NCBI GenBank assembly: GCA_011799875.1
Contig: CM022299.1
Coordinates: 216,193,018 to 216,257,017, forward strand
Origin: Thinopyrum elongatum
Taxonomy: Eukaryota > Streptophyta > Magnoliopsida > Poales > Poaceae
Reading direction: 5' to 3'
Length of the DNA stretch: 64,000 nt
Below, in pieces: positions 52,398 through 63,020 of the stretch. A program made the position numbers and the translations under genes. The notes below the pieces were generated by a model. The model ran no database searches, was not told the origin of the DNA, and saw only the letters and a list, made by a program, of their open reading frames with translations. Positions within the stretch are counted from its first letter, which is position 1; the number at the start of each line of letters is the position of its first letter.

Positions 52398-53736
52398 TGA
52401 AAGTGCTAGTTATCGACTAGAGGGGGGGTGAAAAGGCGATTTCTATGAAAGTCTTCGAAAGATGCGATATCTTTGAAGACAGACAACCAAACAACACCTA
52501 TATGATATGTAGCGGAAGATAAACTACACTAGACAGGCCATAGTCAAGTTAACAGTACAATGAAAGCACAAAGACTAATAGCAGCTAGGTAGAACAGATC
52601 GGAATGGAAGACCGTATGAAGCCAAACAGGTAAAAGTTTTCTCACAGTGAAGTCTAACAGATCAGGTAACCAAGCAATGACTTCACGAAGACAAACTGAA
52701 CTATAAAGGAGATAGGGAATAGAACCGGTTGCTCGGTGAAGACAAGGATTTGGTAGACCAGTTCCAGTTGTTGTGAAAATTGTACTTCTTGTTAGGGAGG
52801 CTGAGATTGAACTCAGAAGACCACGTCTTCACCTTATTCCCCTTGATCTAAGGACACTTAGTCCTCGCCCAATCACTCTGGTAAGTCTTCAAGGTAGACT
52901 TCCAAACCTTCACAGACTCCATTCACCAGTGATCCACAATGACTCTTGGATCCTCAGAACATGACGCCTAACCTGCTGGAGGATACACAGTCCTCAAGTG
53001 TAGCAAGTCTTCAGGCCACATGGACAGAAAGAATTTAGTGATACCTAACACTCTGTGGCTCTGGGTGTTTTGGGCTTTGTCCTCGCAAGGATCTCTCTCT
53101 CAAAGGCTTCGGAGGTGGGTTGCTCTCAAACGATAAAAGCCGTGCACTAACTCTGAGCGGCCACCAATTTATGGTGGAGGGGTGGGCTATTTATAGCCAG
53201 CAGACAACCCGACATGATATGTCATAAATGACCCTGGGTCACTAAGGAACCGACACGTGTCCAACGGTCGGATTTCAAACACACGCGGCAGCTTGAGTTG
53301 GGCTACAAGCAAAGCTGACTCATCCAACTCTGGATAAGATTCACTCTCATTGTCTTCACTTGTAGACATAGGATTTGGGTTGAGCATCACGTCAGTCTTC
53401 TGACTTTGTTCACTTGGACCCGACTTAACAATTCGGTGGTTCCTATGAGTCAAGTAAGAAGAAAATAAAACTACGAAAGAAACTATGTCTTCACACTCCA
53501 TTATCTTCAAGTGAATGTCTTCACACGTCATTATCTTCGACGTGAATGTCTTCACAAACCACCATTGTCTTCAATGTCTTCATTCATTTTTAGGGGTCAT
53601 CTCTGGTAGGAAAACTGAATCAATGAGGGACTTCTACCTGTGTTATCCTGTAATTCTCACAAACACATTAGTCCCTCAACCATGTTTGTCGTCAATACTT
53701 CAAAACCAATTAGGGGTGGCACTAGATGCACTTACA
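52398..53736 (-). repeat. SIRE-type Copia LTR shared by Copia A (3') and Copia B (5')
   Basis: 1339 bp, TGTAAGTGCATCTAGTGCC at 53736 to CTAGCACTTTCA at 52398. On its upstream side (minus strand) is a PPT and the second ORF of Copia A; on its downstream side are a PBS and gag. TATA box TATAAATA at 53188-53195. A cluster of GTCTTC motifs (plus-strand sense) lies at 53480-53585, upstream of the TATA box. Confidence 0.88.
53188..53195 (-). promoter_or_regulatory. TATA box in shared Copia LTR
   Basis: TATAAATA in GGCTATAAATAGCCCACC, same as at 1605-1612. Confidence 0.55.
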
Positions 53737-53750
53737 ATCTCCCCCTTTTT
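53737..53750 (-). promoter_or_regulatory. Polypurine tract of Copia A
   Basis: Minus strand AAAAAGGGGGAGAT directly before the LTR start. Confidence 0.8.
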
Positions 53751-54127
53751 GGTGATTGATGACAAACTGGTTGAAGTTTTCAACGGGGATAAAAATATGT
53801 GTAAGTTAAACAACACAGTCATTGGCTTCATGAAGTTGAGAGGGCTCCCCCTGAAGATGTGCATATAAGTAGTTTGCCTTTGAGTGCAAATGCACATGGC
53901 AGGTTCTGCTTTGTGGAGATCTGCTTCAATTCATGAGGACTATTCATCGTGCAAGCAAGAATGTAATGAAGATAATGACATGCACAATGAAAAATGGGCG
54001 TCTGCAGAATGACTTCATGTAGAATTTATAATCGCAATAAATGGTAGCAGCAAAAGTGGTAGACGACCATCAAGTTTGAAGTGTTACAACTCAAACACCA
54101 ACAGTTCAAGAACGGGAGTTGCAAAAC

Positions 54128-57100
54128 TTAACAAAAAAATAAGCACCCGAACCATATAGACCCACTTGAAGACTATCAACTCATATGCTTCTCCCCCTTT
54201 TGTCAGGAATGACCAAAAAGGTGTGAAGACATAGAGTGTCTAAGTGTTCCCATGCGGTGTTGGTGAAGATGTTGGGGCAGCAGGGTCGACGGTGGAGTTG
54301 GGCGGTGCAGAGGGGCCTGATGCAGTGAAGCCATATCTGGTGAAGTGGCATCATCCTCTTCATCAATGACTCTCGCAACAATAGTTGGAGCCAAAGATGA
54401 GTATTCAGAATCTTCAATTGAGGGTGTTGGACAACAACTTGCTGACTGTGGAGGCCTGGAGTCGAACTTGAAGCGTTCAGTGAAGCCATCTGCTTGAAGA
54501 TCATCTTCAGAACAGAGCATTGTGAGGCTCTTCCAGGCACGCCGACAGGCTTCATGAGCAACAAACGAGTTCTTGGTGGCGAGGTTGCGTATGCGATTGA
54601 GTTCAACAAGGAGACTTTGCATCTGGCGCTTCATCCAGTCATGATGCCTATCCTACTTCTGATGAAGCGACACAAGAAGCTCTCTGTCATTCAGCACACG
54701 AGCACACTTCTGAGGCCTTTGGGCTACTATGCTGGTTGTTGCATCAGTGTTGGCACGATGCGGCAGCCGGAGCTGACCAACAAGAGGACCAGCAACAGTA
54801 GGTGGATTTGGCACATGAACACCTTGAAGCAGTTGAGTGAAGCTCTGGAAGGCAGCATTGTCTTCACGAACTGGTTCTTTGGCAGGCAGAAGATATATAG
54901 CTTCATGAGACATATCTACTTCAGGCAGAAAGACAACATGGTTGCGCGCTAAAGCTTGATAATTGATGGTGGAGTGAAGCTTAATCAGTCGCATGACCCA
55001 TGGAGCATAGAACTTGAGGCCGAACAAATCAATGCCTGAAGCTGCCAACTGACGGATGAAGAAGTCTTGAGTGTTGAACCTGATGCCATTGATGATGTAG
55101 AAGACTAATGTCTTCATAGTGCCTTCAAGCTTAGCGTGAGGAGAATGCCCTTTGAGTGGCCATAGAGTATGTCTCAGAATGTGATAGATGGTGTGGGGCA
55201 GGTACTCAAGGTCATTGACAAAGAATTCCTTGGGGTACTCAGCATCAACAGGCAAAGGCTTCATCATGCTGAGCATTTGGCTCATGTTAGGCTCTAGATG
55301 CTCTGCAATTCTTGCTCATAGCGCTGACATCCTGGCTCATAGAGATCACCAGGAGTGGGCAGGGAAGTTAGCTCGATGATGTCTGGAGCTTTGGCTTCAT
55401 GATGTACATCGCCTGACATCCACTCAAGGACCCATGTCTTCGGATCCCTGTTGTAGCCTGAGATATGGAGTGTGGCATAGAATTGCAGCAAGAGTTCTTC
55501 ATTCCAGTGCTCCTTGTCGACGAAAAATGGGAGCAAGCCAACTTCACGAAAACAGTCAAGAGCTTCTTCCAGGCAAGGGAGACCAGGAATGGCATCACAG
55601 CACAGGCGCTTGTGGGGGAAGATCCTATCCTGGTTGTACATAATACATGAGTTGTAGCTCCTTTGCTGGTGGCTCCAGAACCTGTCAGATGAGATCTTAG
55701 GCTTCTTGTAAGGATTCTTGGCCTTGTCAAAGAATGTGTTGTGCTCTCTAAAGCTGAGCATACCGAATGAGCCTTGAGTGGTAACAGCACTGGGAAGTCT
55801 TGGCAGCCTGGGCTATGGCTTCTGCGTTTGAGGCCTTTGCTCCACATGGTAATCGTACTGAGGACCAGGAGCAGCCGGTGGTGTCATGATTGGCCACTTG
55901 ACAGTTACAAGCTCACCATGATAAAATGCCCGTTCCATGGTGTGAGGTACAGGAGGAGTAGCAGCAACATCTAAGGTGGATGGCTGAATGTCTTCAGTGG
56001 CATCATGGGCTTCAGTCTAAAGAGTGGCTTCGGGCTGCACATTGTCTTCAGCCATGATAATGTCATCGGCTTCAGCAGTGGTGGTATCGGCAGCCTCATT
56101 TGCCGAGGCTTTAGTGGCTTCAGGAATTGGGGGGTCTAGCAGAATCACATCTTCATCCTCTCTTGAATCAATGGTAGGGGGAATAACAGCTTGATCTTCT
56201 TCTTTTTCTTTGGCTAATGCAGTCGGAATATCTTCAGCCCTTTTGGCTTCAGATTCTTGAGCAGTTTCTGTAGGGATGGCTTCAGGGAACACTTGACGTG
56301 CTACTGAGCTTGTGGCTTGCACACCCTCTTCAGGAATGCTCGACATGGAGACCATTGGCCTTGGGCCTCGGCAAAGCCTTCGGAATGAGGGTGAGGCCTG
56401 CGGGGAGGGAGTGGTCTTCTCCATGTCTTTAGGGGTGTATTGTGGAGTCTCAATCACTGGAGTGGTGACTTGAGCTGGTGGAGTGCGTGGAATGACTTCA
56501 TGGAGTGGAGTGTTGGCGTGTTGCTCTTCCTAGTAATCATCATGTGCGATTGGCGTCGTGGGACCGTCAATATTGATCTGTTCACTGCTTGAGGGAGCAG
56601 GCGATGATACTGGCTTGGGCATGATCTGAGGGAACTGAGGAAGGACTTCATCATCAACTACATTGTCGTTATGACCAATGTCTTCAGCTGCGGTGGTGTC
56701 AGCAGCTAGAATGTCTTCAGACACATGAGCCTGTGTGGGAGCAGGCTCATGAACAACCAGACGGCGCTCGCGGTTGGAGGAGGCAGGAAGGACAACAGAG
56801 ATAGGTTCAATAAGCAATGGCTCACCAGGAGCAGATGAGGCAGTTTGTGCTTGGGTCCTTCGTGAAGCCTTAGAGGGCTTTGTCTTCAGCCTCTTTTGTA
56901 AAGGAGCGGCATCAACGGATCCTTTATGCTTTTGCTTCTTGGCTTTAGCTTTAGCCTGCTTCGCCTTCTTCTGCTCAGAAGCAGCTGATGGGACCTTTGG
57001 CTTCGAGCCAGTCATGCTGGCAGGGAAGACAATGCTTGGTCTTTCCTGCCTTTGAGCTTCAGCCTCAGCTTGCATTGGCTTCTTCTTCTTCTTGCAGCCA

Positions 57101-58385
57101 ACTTGGGGTCAATGACTGGACGCCCAAGTGCTTTCCTCTTCAAGGATTCATTATGAGGTTGAACGCATTTTTCAGCATAGTGCTTGAGGCGCTCTCTTGA
57201 GCCTTTGGCTTCATCGCGACGCTTAGCAAATTCAGCCTTGGGATCAATCATCATTTGCTTGAAATTTTGCACTTCAGTGACACTGAGCTGGGCCATGTGC
57301 TTCTTGAAGAGGGCCTTTTCATGACCTATCTTGTTCTTCTGTTCAACAACCTTTTGAGCAATGGCGAGCTCTTTGGCAATATATCCCTGAAATGTTATGT
57401 TGATGCCTATCGGAAGCTGCAGATCATCAATGGTAAGAGAGGGATCGTCAAACCATTCATCAATGAAGTTGTTGAGAATGTCAACGTCAAACAGAGGCAG
57501 CTCATTGAAGATTTCGGCCTTCTGTTTGCTCTTGATCAGCATTTCAAGGGCATCATCATCAATATCTTCATCGCTGGAGAGATCGACAATATCTTCATCA
57601 TTGCAAAAGATGCCAGCAGGTGTAAGAGCTTTCCCTGAGGTCTTCTTCATCTTATTAGATGTGTGAGAGAAGTCTTCAGACCACACACTGGATTCAGGAG
57701 GTGCATATTTCAGTGGCTTCACTCTTGAAGCTTTTGGTGCAGCAGAAGATTTTGAAGCCTTTGCTTTCTTCACTGGCTTCGGGGGCTCTGGAACTTCAGC
57801 ATGTTCCTCATCAGCAGCAGCATCTTCAACACTGGCCCTTTGAGTGGCACAATATGCCAGAAATGAGTCAAAATCCTCAAAGGGGCCAATGAGATTTGGC
57901 TCAGCTTCGCGACTGCCATCTGGCCTTGGAGCAGTTGGACCTGGGTTGAAGTTAATCCCAAGGTCCTTCTTGTTTTGAACTACTCAAGCCTTAGCAAACT
58001 GGAGATTGGCTTCAAACAGATCATCCTCTCGACACCATCGAAGACTTGATGAGTCGGCATTTTCAAGCATTAGGCCGCGGACCATGCAAGGAAAGAAGCC
58101 TTTAGCAATGGCTTCAGCCTTAGTCTTGGGTTGCAGCTTCTTGTATATGATGTCTGCCCATGGGGGCCTCACAGCATTCTTGTCTGCGTATTCTGGAGTC
58201 ACAAAATGATACAAAAACCACTGCTCTGCCCAATATCTGCGAATCCATTGGACTCTAGACTTGCGCTCACTATAGGTTTCTTCAGGGTCAGACTTGTACA
58301 TCTCATATAGATCTGGTGGCAAGTCCAAGGTAGTGTTATCATGGTGCTGTCTGCCGCCCTTCTTTGCGGATTTCCCACTAGCCAT
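54128..58385 (-). pseudogene. Second (env-like) ORF of SIRE-type Copia A, broken
   Basis: About 1.4 thousand codons on the minus strand, starting ATG 58385 (MASGKSAKKGGRQHHDNTTL). Region 1 (58385-57980): RYWAEQWFLYHFVTPEYADK, ending at a TGA (57984-57986). Region 2 (57980-57100): acidic (DLSSDEDIDDDALEML), then helical. A frame change in an AAG run at about 57092-57108 leads to region 3 (57075-55800): Lys-rich (KKAKQAKAKAKKQKHKG), then Pro/Glu-rich low complexity with TAG at 56530-56532 and stops near 56017 and 55812. Region 4 (55761-54130) is globular and conserved with Copia B (SFREHNTFFDKAKNPYKKPK, then NGIRFNTQDFFIRQLAASG), with a frame change near 55290 and TAG at 54653-54655. No signal peptide or clear membrane segment was seen, so an envelope role is doubtful; the conserved part may be of the 'putative plant transposon protein' type. 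Function unknown. Confidence 0.7.
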
Positions 58386-59111
58386 TGGCTTCAAACTGAA
58401 AGGCTTCACAACGGTGTTTGGCTTCAGTCGGCTGGTCAGACAAGAACTGGCTTCAGGCGACCCAATATGATGCTGTAAGAACTCTGCAAATGAATGCAGA
58501 CTATGAGAACCAAGGGACTCTCCCACGAACATGTATCTATGACAGCATTAGAGATGCGAGGGAAGGGGAAGAGGTCATATGCATTCTCAGAAGATTTTGA
58601 AGATAAATCAGTTTGAAGACATTGACCTCATAGTGCGAAGACATTCAGTATGTGAGTTGGTTCCAGATTTGTACGGATCCATGAATAAGTACAAGTGAGG
58701 AATCTAACTAGTAGTGAGCATAAGTGAAAGTACTTGCGAGTTATGAGATGCATAAAAGTAGAGATCCAGATTTGGAAGTGAAGAAACAGCTTCCCGAAGA
58801 TATAGAAAGTTTTAACGGATCAAACGCATGGCAAAAATAGACTTTTAATTACCTCTCAAGAACAGATGAGACTGCTAGACGAGTTGAGGATGGAGGCCGA
58901 GCAGTCCAATCTTCCGCGCCCTAACTTGGCAGTGGAAGACACCTACGGTGGCGGCGGAAGGAGGAATATCCGCGGCCGGCGTGACGACGACGGCGGAGAA
59001 GTTGCGGCAGCGAAGCGCTTCATCTCCGGCGACGACGGAAGCTAGCGATGGCGCTATGGTTTGAGCGAGACGGCGAGGGGAGTAAGGAAATAATGACCGC
59101 AGGGGGTTGAG

Positions 59112-59119
59112 TATTTATA
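59112..59119 (-). promoter_or_regulatory. Internal TATA box upstream of second ORF
   Basis: TATAAATACTCAACCCC on the minus strand, about 730 bp before ATG 58385. It is outside the LTR and could start a separate transcript for the second ORF. Confidence 0.45.
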
Positions 59120-59496
59120 AGGAAGAGGGATGGCGTAGTGTAATTACTCAGGTGCCCCTGGTGGTTCACATCTGAAGGACACATGGCATGCATGCAACAG
59201 CTTGAATGTTGTGCCACGACCCCACACGCGCCTGGTTTGTCGGGTGGTCGTTCCGGCTTCTCCGGTATTCAGGCAAAATGGATAGAGATACTAAAAGCAG
59301 TTTAATGTTTTGTCTCTATATCTTCAACTGACAAGGACACAGTGAAGACAATCGACACATGTCAATAGAATGCATATGATGAGACAGAGAGAATTAGAGA
59401 GATAAGCACGGAAGGGGTGAGGGTCCGATCACATTCACTTAGCGCAGAAAATGGCGACTTGAAGACATAGCTATAAGTGAATGCTGTAGAGGACAG

Positions 59497-59500
<4 letters not shown>

Positions 59501-59549
<49 letters not shown>
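59501..59549. repeat. (TA)n microsatellite
   Basis: About 24 uninterrupted TA units in the Copia spacer. Confidence 0.97.
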
Positions 59550-59552
<3 letters not shown>

Positions 59553-59864
59553 TGAAGACCAAATTGAACATTGCGAAGATTTAATCAAGAAGACAAGGCA
59601 ATGTTGAAGACAAACCAACTTTGAAGATAATGCAACATGACGCTAAACAAAAATCTTCAAGAAAGTTTGGTGGTGGCGTTACCCACCGTATAGGACGTAT
59701 TAGACCCAGACACGGCGCACAATTATCGTGGCGCCCTGAAGTCAAATTCCACATTAATGTATTCACACTCAGAGGGTATGTCTTCATGAATTGAAGACAT
59801 ACGTTACTTTGTGTGTTGCGCACCTAAGTCATCAATATGCATAAGCGTTAGGATGTGTGTCCAT

Positions 59865-61856
59865 TCACAGGACATTTGAGGATTCTAAGATATTTAGCTC
59901 ACACGACAGCTTGTAAAACCTTTTCTCATCCAAGGGCTTCGTGAAGATATCTGCTAATTGCACTTCAGTGTTGACGTGAATGATATCAATGTCTTCCTTC
60001 AACACATGGTCTCTGAGAAAGTGATGACGGATCTGTATGTGCTTTGTCTTCGAGTGCTGAACTGGATTGTGAGCAATCTTGATGGCGCTTTCATTGTCGC
60101 AGTAGAGGGGCACATTCTTCATGTTGATACCATAGTCCTTGAGGGTTTGCTTCATCCAGAGAAGCTGAGCGCAGCAAGATCCATCAGCAATGTATTCAGC
60201 CTCAGCAGTGGATAGCGATACATAGTTCTACTTCTTTGAAGACCAACAGACAAGAGATTGTCCAAGAAACTGACATGTGCCTGATGTGGACTTGCGATCA
60301 ACTTTGTCACCAGCATAATTAGCATCTGAATATCCAACAAGATTAAACTCTGAGCCCTTCGGATACCATAATCGTAGCGTTGGGCTGTGAGCCAAATATC
60401 AAAGAATTCACTTCACCGCGAGGTGATGCGATTCCTTTGGTGCCGCTTGGAATCGGGCACACATGCAAGCGCTAAGCATTATATCTGGCCTAGATGCACA
60501 TAAGTACAATAAAGAACCAATCATGGAGCGGTATACATTTTGATTGAACTCTTTACTATTGTCGTCGGAGCCCAATTGACCTTTGGTTGGCATTAGCGTC
60601 GTGTACCCTTTGCAGTCTTGCATTCCAAATTTCTTTAGGCAATCTTTGAGGTATTTTTCTTGTGATATGAAGATGCCCTTTCTCTGTTGACGGATCTGAA
60701 GACCAAGAAAGAATTTCAGCTCTCCCATCATGGACATCTGATATTGCTCTTGCATCATATGCCCAAACTCATCACTATATCGTTTGTTAGTGCAGCCGAA
60801 GATAATGTCATCCACATAGATTTGGCATACAAATAGTTCTCCATCATATGTCTTTGTGAAGAGAGTGGGATCGAGAGATCCAGGTTTGAAGCCTTTGCTC
60901 TTTAGGAAGTCTTTGAGTGTGTCATACCAAGCGTGAGGTGCTTGTTTGAGGCCATACAATGCCTTGTTGAGCTTGTAGACCATATCAGGTCGCTTTGGAT
61001 CTTCAAAACCAGGTGGTTGAGCTACATACACTTCTTCTTCAATTTTGCCGTTGAGAAAGGCACTCTTTACATCCATTTGGTATAGAAGAATGTTGTTGTT
61101 GTGGTTAGCATAGGCTAGCAGTATGCGAATGGCTTCAAGCCTAGCCACGGGAGCGAAAGTTTCATCGAGGTCAATTCCCTCTACTTGTGCGTAACCTTGA
61201 GCAACAAGACGAGCTTTGTTTCTGATGACTTGGCCATGTTCATCTTGTTTGTTGTGATAGATCCATTTGGTGCTAATAATATTATGCTTGCGTGGATCAG
61301 GATGCTTAACTAGCTCCCAGACATTGTTGAGCTCAAATTGTTGAAGCTCTTCTTGCATAGCTTGAATCCATTCTGGTTCCATAAAAGCTTCATCGACTTT
61401 CTTGGGTTCGGATATGGACACGAATGCAAAGTGCCCACAAAAGTTTGCTAGTTCCATTGCTCTTGATCGAGTGAGTGGGCCAGGTGCATTGATGCTATCA
61501 ATTATCTTCTCAATCTGAACTTCATTGGCCACACGAGGATGAGTAGGGCGAAGATTTTGCTGTTGCTGATCATTGTCTTCATCTTCAGCATTATCTTCAG
61601 GCTCAGCATTGTCTTCACGTTGAGTAGGGGCTGGAATGATGATTTCTTCTTCAACCTGTTCTTCGGTGGGTATGATTTCTCCAGTACCCATTAGCTTGAT
61701 AGATTCAATAGGAGAAGCTTCATCTAGCACATTTAGCAGGTGCTCTCTTTGCGAGCCGTTAGTCTCATCGAACCGCACATCTACAGTTTCAACCACTTTA
61801 TAGTGAAAGAGGTTAAAGACTCTGTAGGTGTGCGAATCCTTTCCGTAACCAAGCAT
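59865..61856 (-). pseudogene. pol: Reverse transcriptase and RNase H, SIRE-type Copia A (broken in RNase H)
   Basis: 482 codons open from 61856 to 60408: [20 protein letters not shown] (end of the integrase linker), an acidic hinge, then RT with [59 protein letters not shown] and catalytic YVDD (Copia type, YVDDIIFG). TGA stops at 60410-60408 and 60401-60399 follow, then RNase H: YSDANYAGDKVD, a TAG at 60230-60228, STAEAEYIA, YCDNESAIKIAHNPVQHSKT, LADIFTKPLD and a natural-looking stop at 59865. Catalytic residues for both enzymes are present. The stops look like C-to-T changes (CGA or CAG). Confidence 0.9.
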
Positions 61857-63013
61857 AAAACATTCATGTGCTTTCGGTACAAATTTGGAAGTGTGATGTG
61901 GATCCTTGATCCAGCACCTAGCACCGAAGACTTTGAAATAGCTTACGTTTGGCTTCTTATCAGTGAGTAGTTCATAAGATGTCTTCTTGAAGAATTTGTT
62001 AAGATAAACTCTGTTGATGATATGGCATGCAGTGTCAATGGCTTCAGCCAGAACTTTCTTGGAGTCTTGTACTCATCAAGCATCGTACGAGCCATCTCAA
62101 TAAGAGTCCTGTTCTTGCGCTCCACAACGCCATTCTACTGAGGTGTGTATGGAGCAGAGAGCTCATGAGTGATGCCCAATGTATCAAGATAAGTGTTGAG
62201 GCCAGTGTTCTTGAATTCTGTGCCATTGTCACTCCTGATGTGCTTGATCTTGATGCCATAGTTGGTTATGGCACGGTTGGCAAAACGTCTGAAAACATCC
62301 TGCACTTCAGTCTTATAGAGAATTATGTGCACCCAGGTATATCTAGAATAATCATCAACAATAACGAAGCCATAAAGATGTGCAGTGGTAGTAAGGGTTG
62401 AGTAGTGAGTAGGGCCAAATAAGTCCATGTGTAGTAGCCCGAAGGGACGCGAAGTCGTCATGATTGTCTTCGAGGGATGTTCTGCCCTAGTCATCTTCCC
62501 GGCTTCACAAGCACCACATAGATGATCCTTCTTGAACTTGACGCCCTCGATGCCAATGATATGCTTCTTCTTCACAAGAGTGTGCAAGTTCCTCATGCCC
62601 GCGTGTCCTAGCCTTCGATGCCAAAGCCAGCATTCTGAAGCTTTTGCTAGAAGACATACGGCAAGCTGTGGTCCTGCGGAGAAATCTACCATATATAGAT
62701 CACCTCTTCGATAACCTTCGAAGACTAGAGATTTGTCAGAAGCCATAAGCACAAGGCAACGATATTTTCCAAATATCACAATCATGTCAAGGTCAGAAAG
62801 CATTGAGACAGGCATTAAGTTGTATCCAAGGGATTCAACAAGCATCACTTTATCCATGTGTTGATCCTTTGAGATAGCAACTCTACCTAGGCCCAATACC
62901 TTGCTTTTACCAGTGTCAGCAAATGTGATGTGGCTTTTAGTAGATGGACGAAGAGTTGAATCCATGAGAAGACTTCGATCACCAGTCATGTGGTTAGTGC
63001 ATCCACTGTCCAT
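61857..63013 (-). pseudogene. pol: Protease and integrase, SIRE-type Copia A (stop and frameshift)
   Basis: 63013-62138 is open: protease motif MDSGCTNHMTGDRS, pre-integrase zinc finger CWLWHRRLGHAGMRNLHTLV to HLCGACEAGKMTR (HHCC), then integrase core with HMDLFGPTHYS (first Asp) and IRSDNGTEFKN (second Asp). TAG at 62137-62135 falls just before the third catalytic residue (Glu in VVERKNRTL). The frame then moves near 62042-62050 by one base, and integrase C-terminal sequence with [17 protein letters not shown] continues in the RT frame. All three catalytic residues are readable, but the stop and frameshift prevent a single product. Confidence 0.9.
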
Positions 63014-63020
63014 AATCCAT

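Larger units (their letters stand above)
58386..59864 (-). other. Copia A spacer between pol and second ORF, with promoter-like sequence
   Basis: No coding region recognised. Minus strand has a TATA box (59112-59119), then a GC-rich leader with a short ATG frame (MKRFAAATSPPSSSRRPRIF, about 59022-58938) and a possible splice donor GAGAGGTAATTA near 58850, all upstream of the second ORF. Many GAAGAC motifs. The (TA)n run lies at 59501-59549. Confidence 0.55.

Noticed and set aside
54128..58385. Calling the Copia second ORF a true envelope gene
   Set aside because: No signal peptide, cleavage site or clear transmembrane segment was seen. The name is kept only as the usual label for ORFs at this place.
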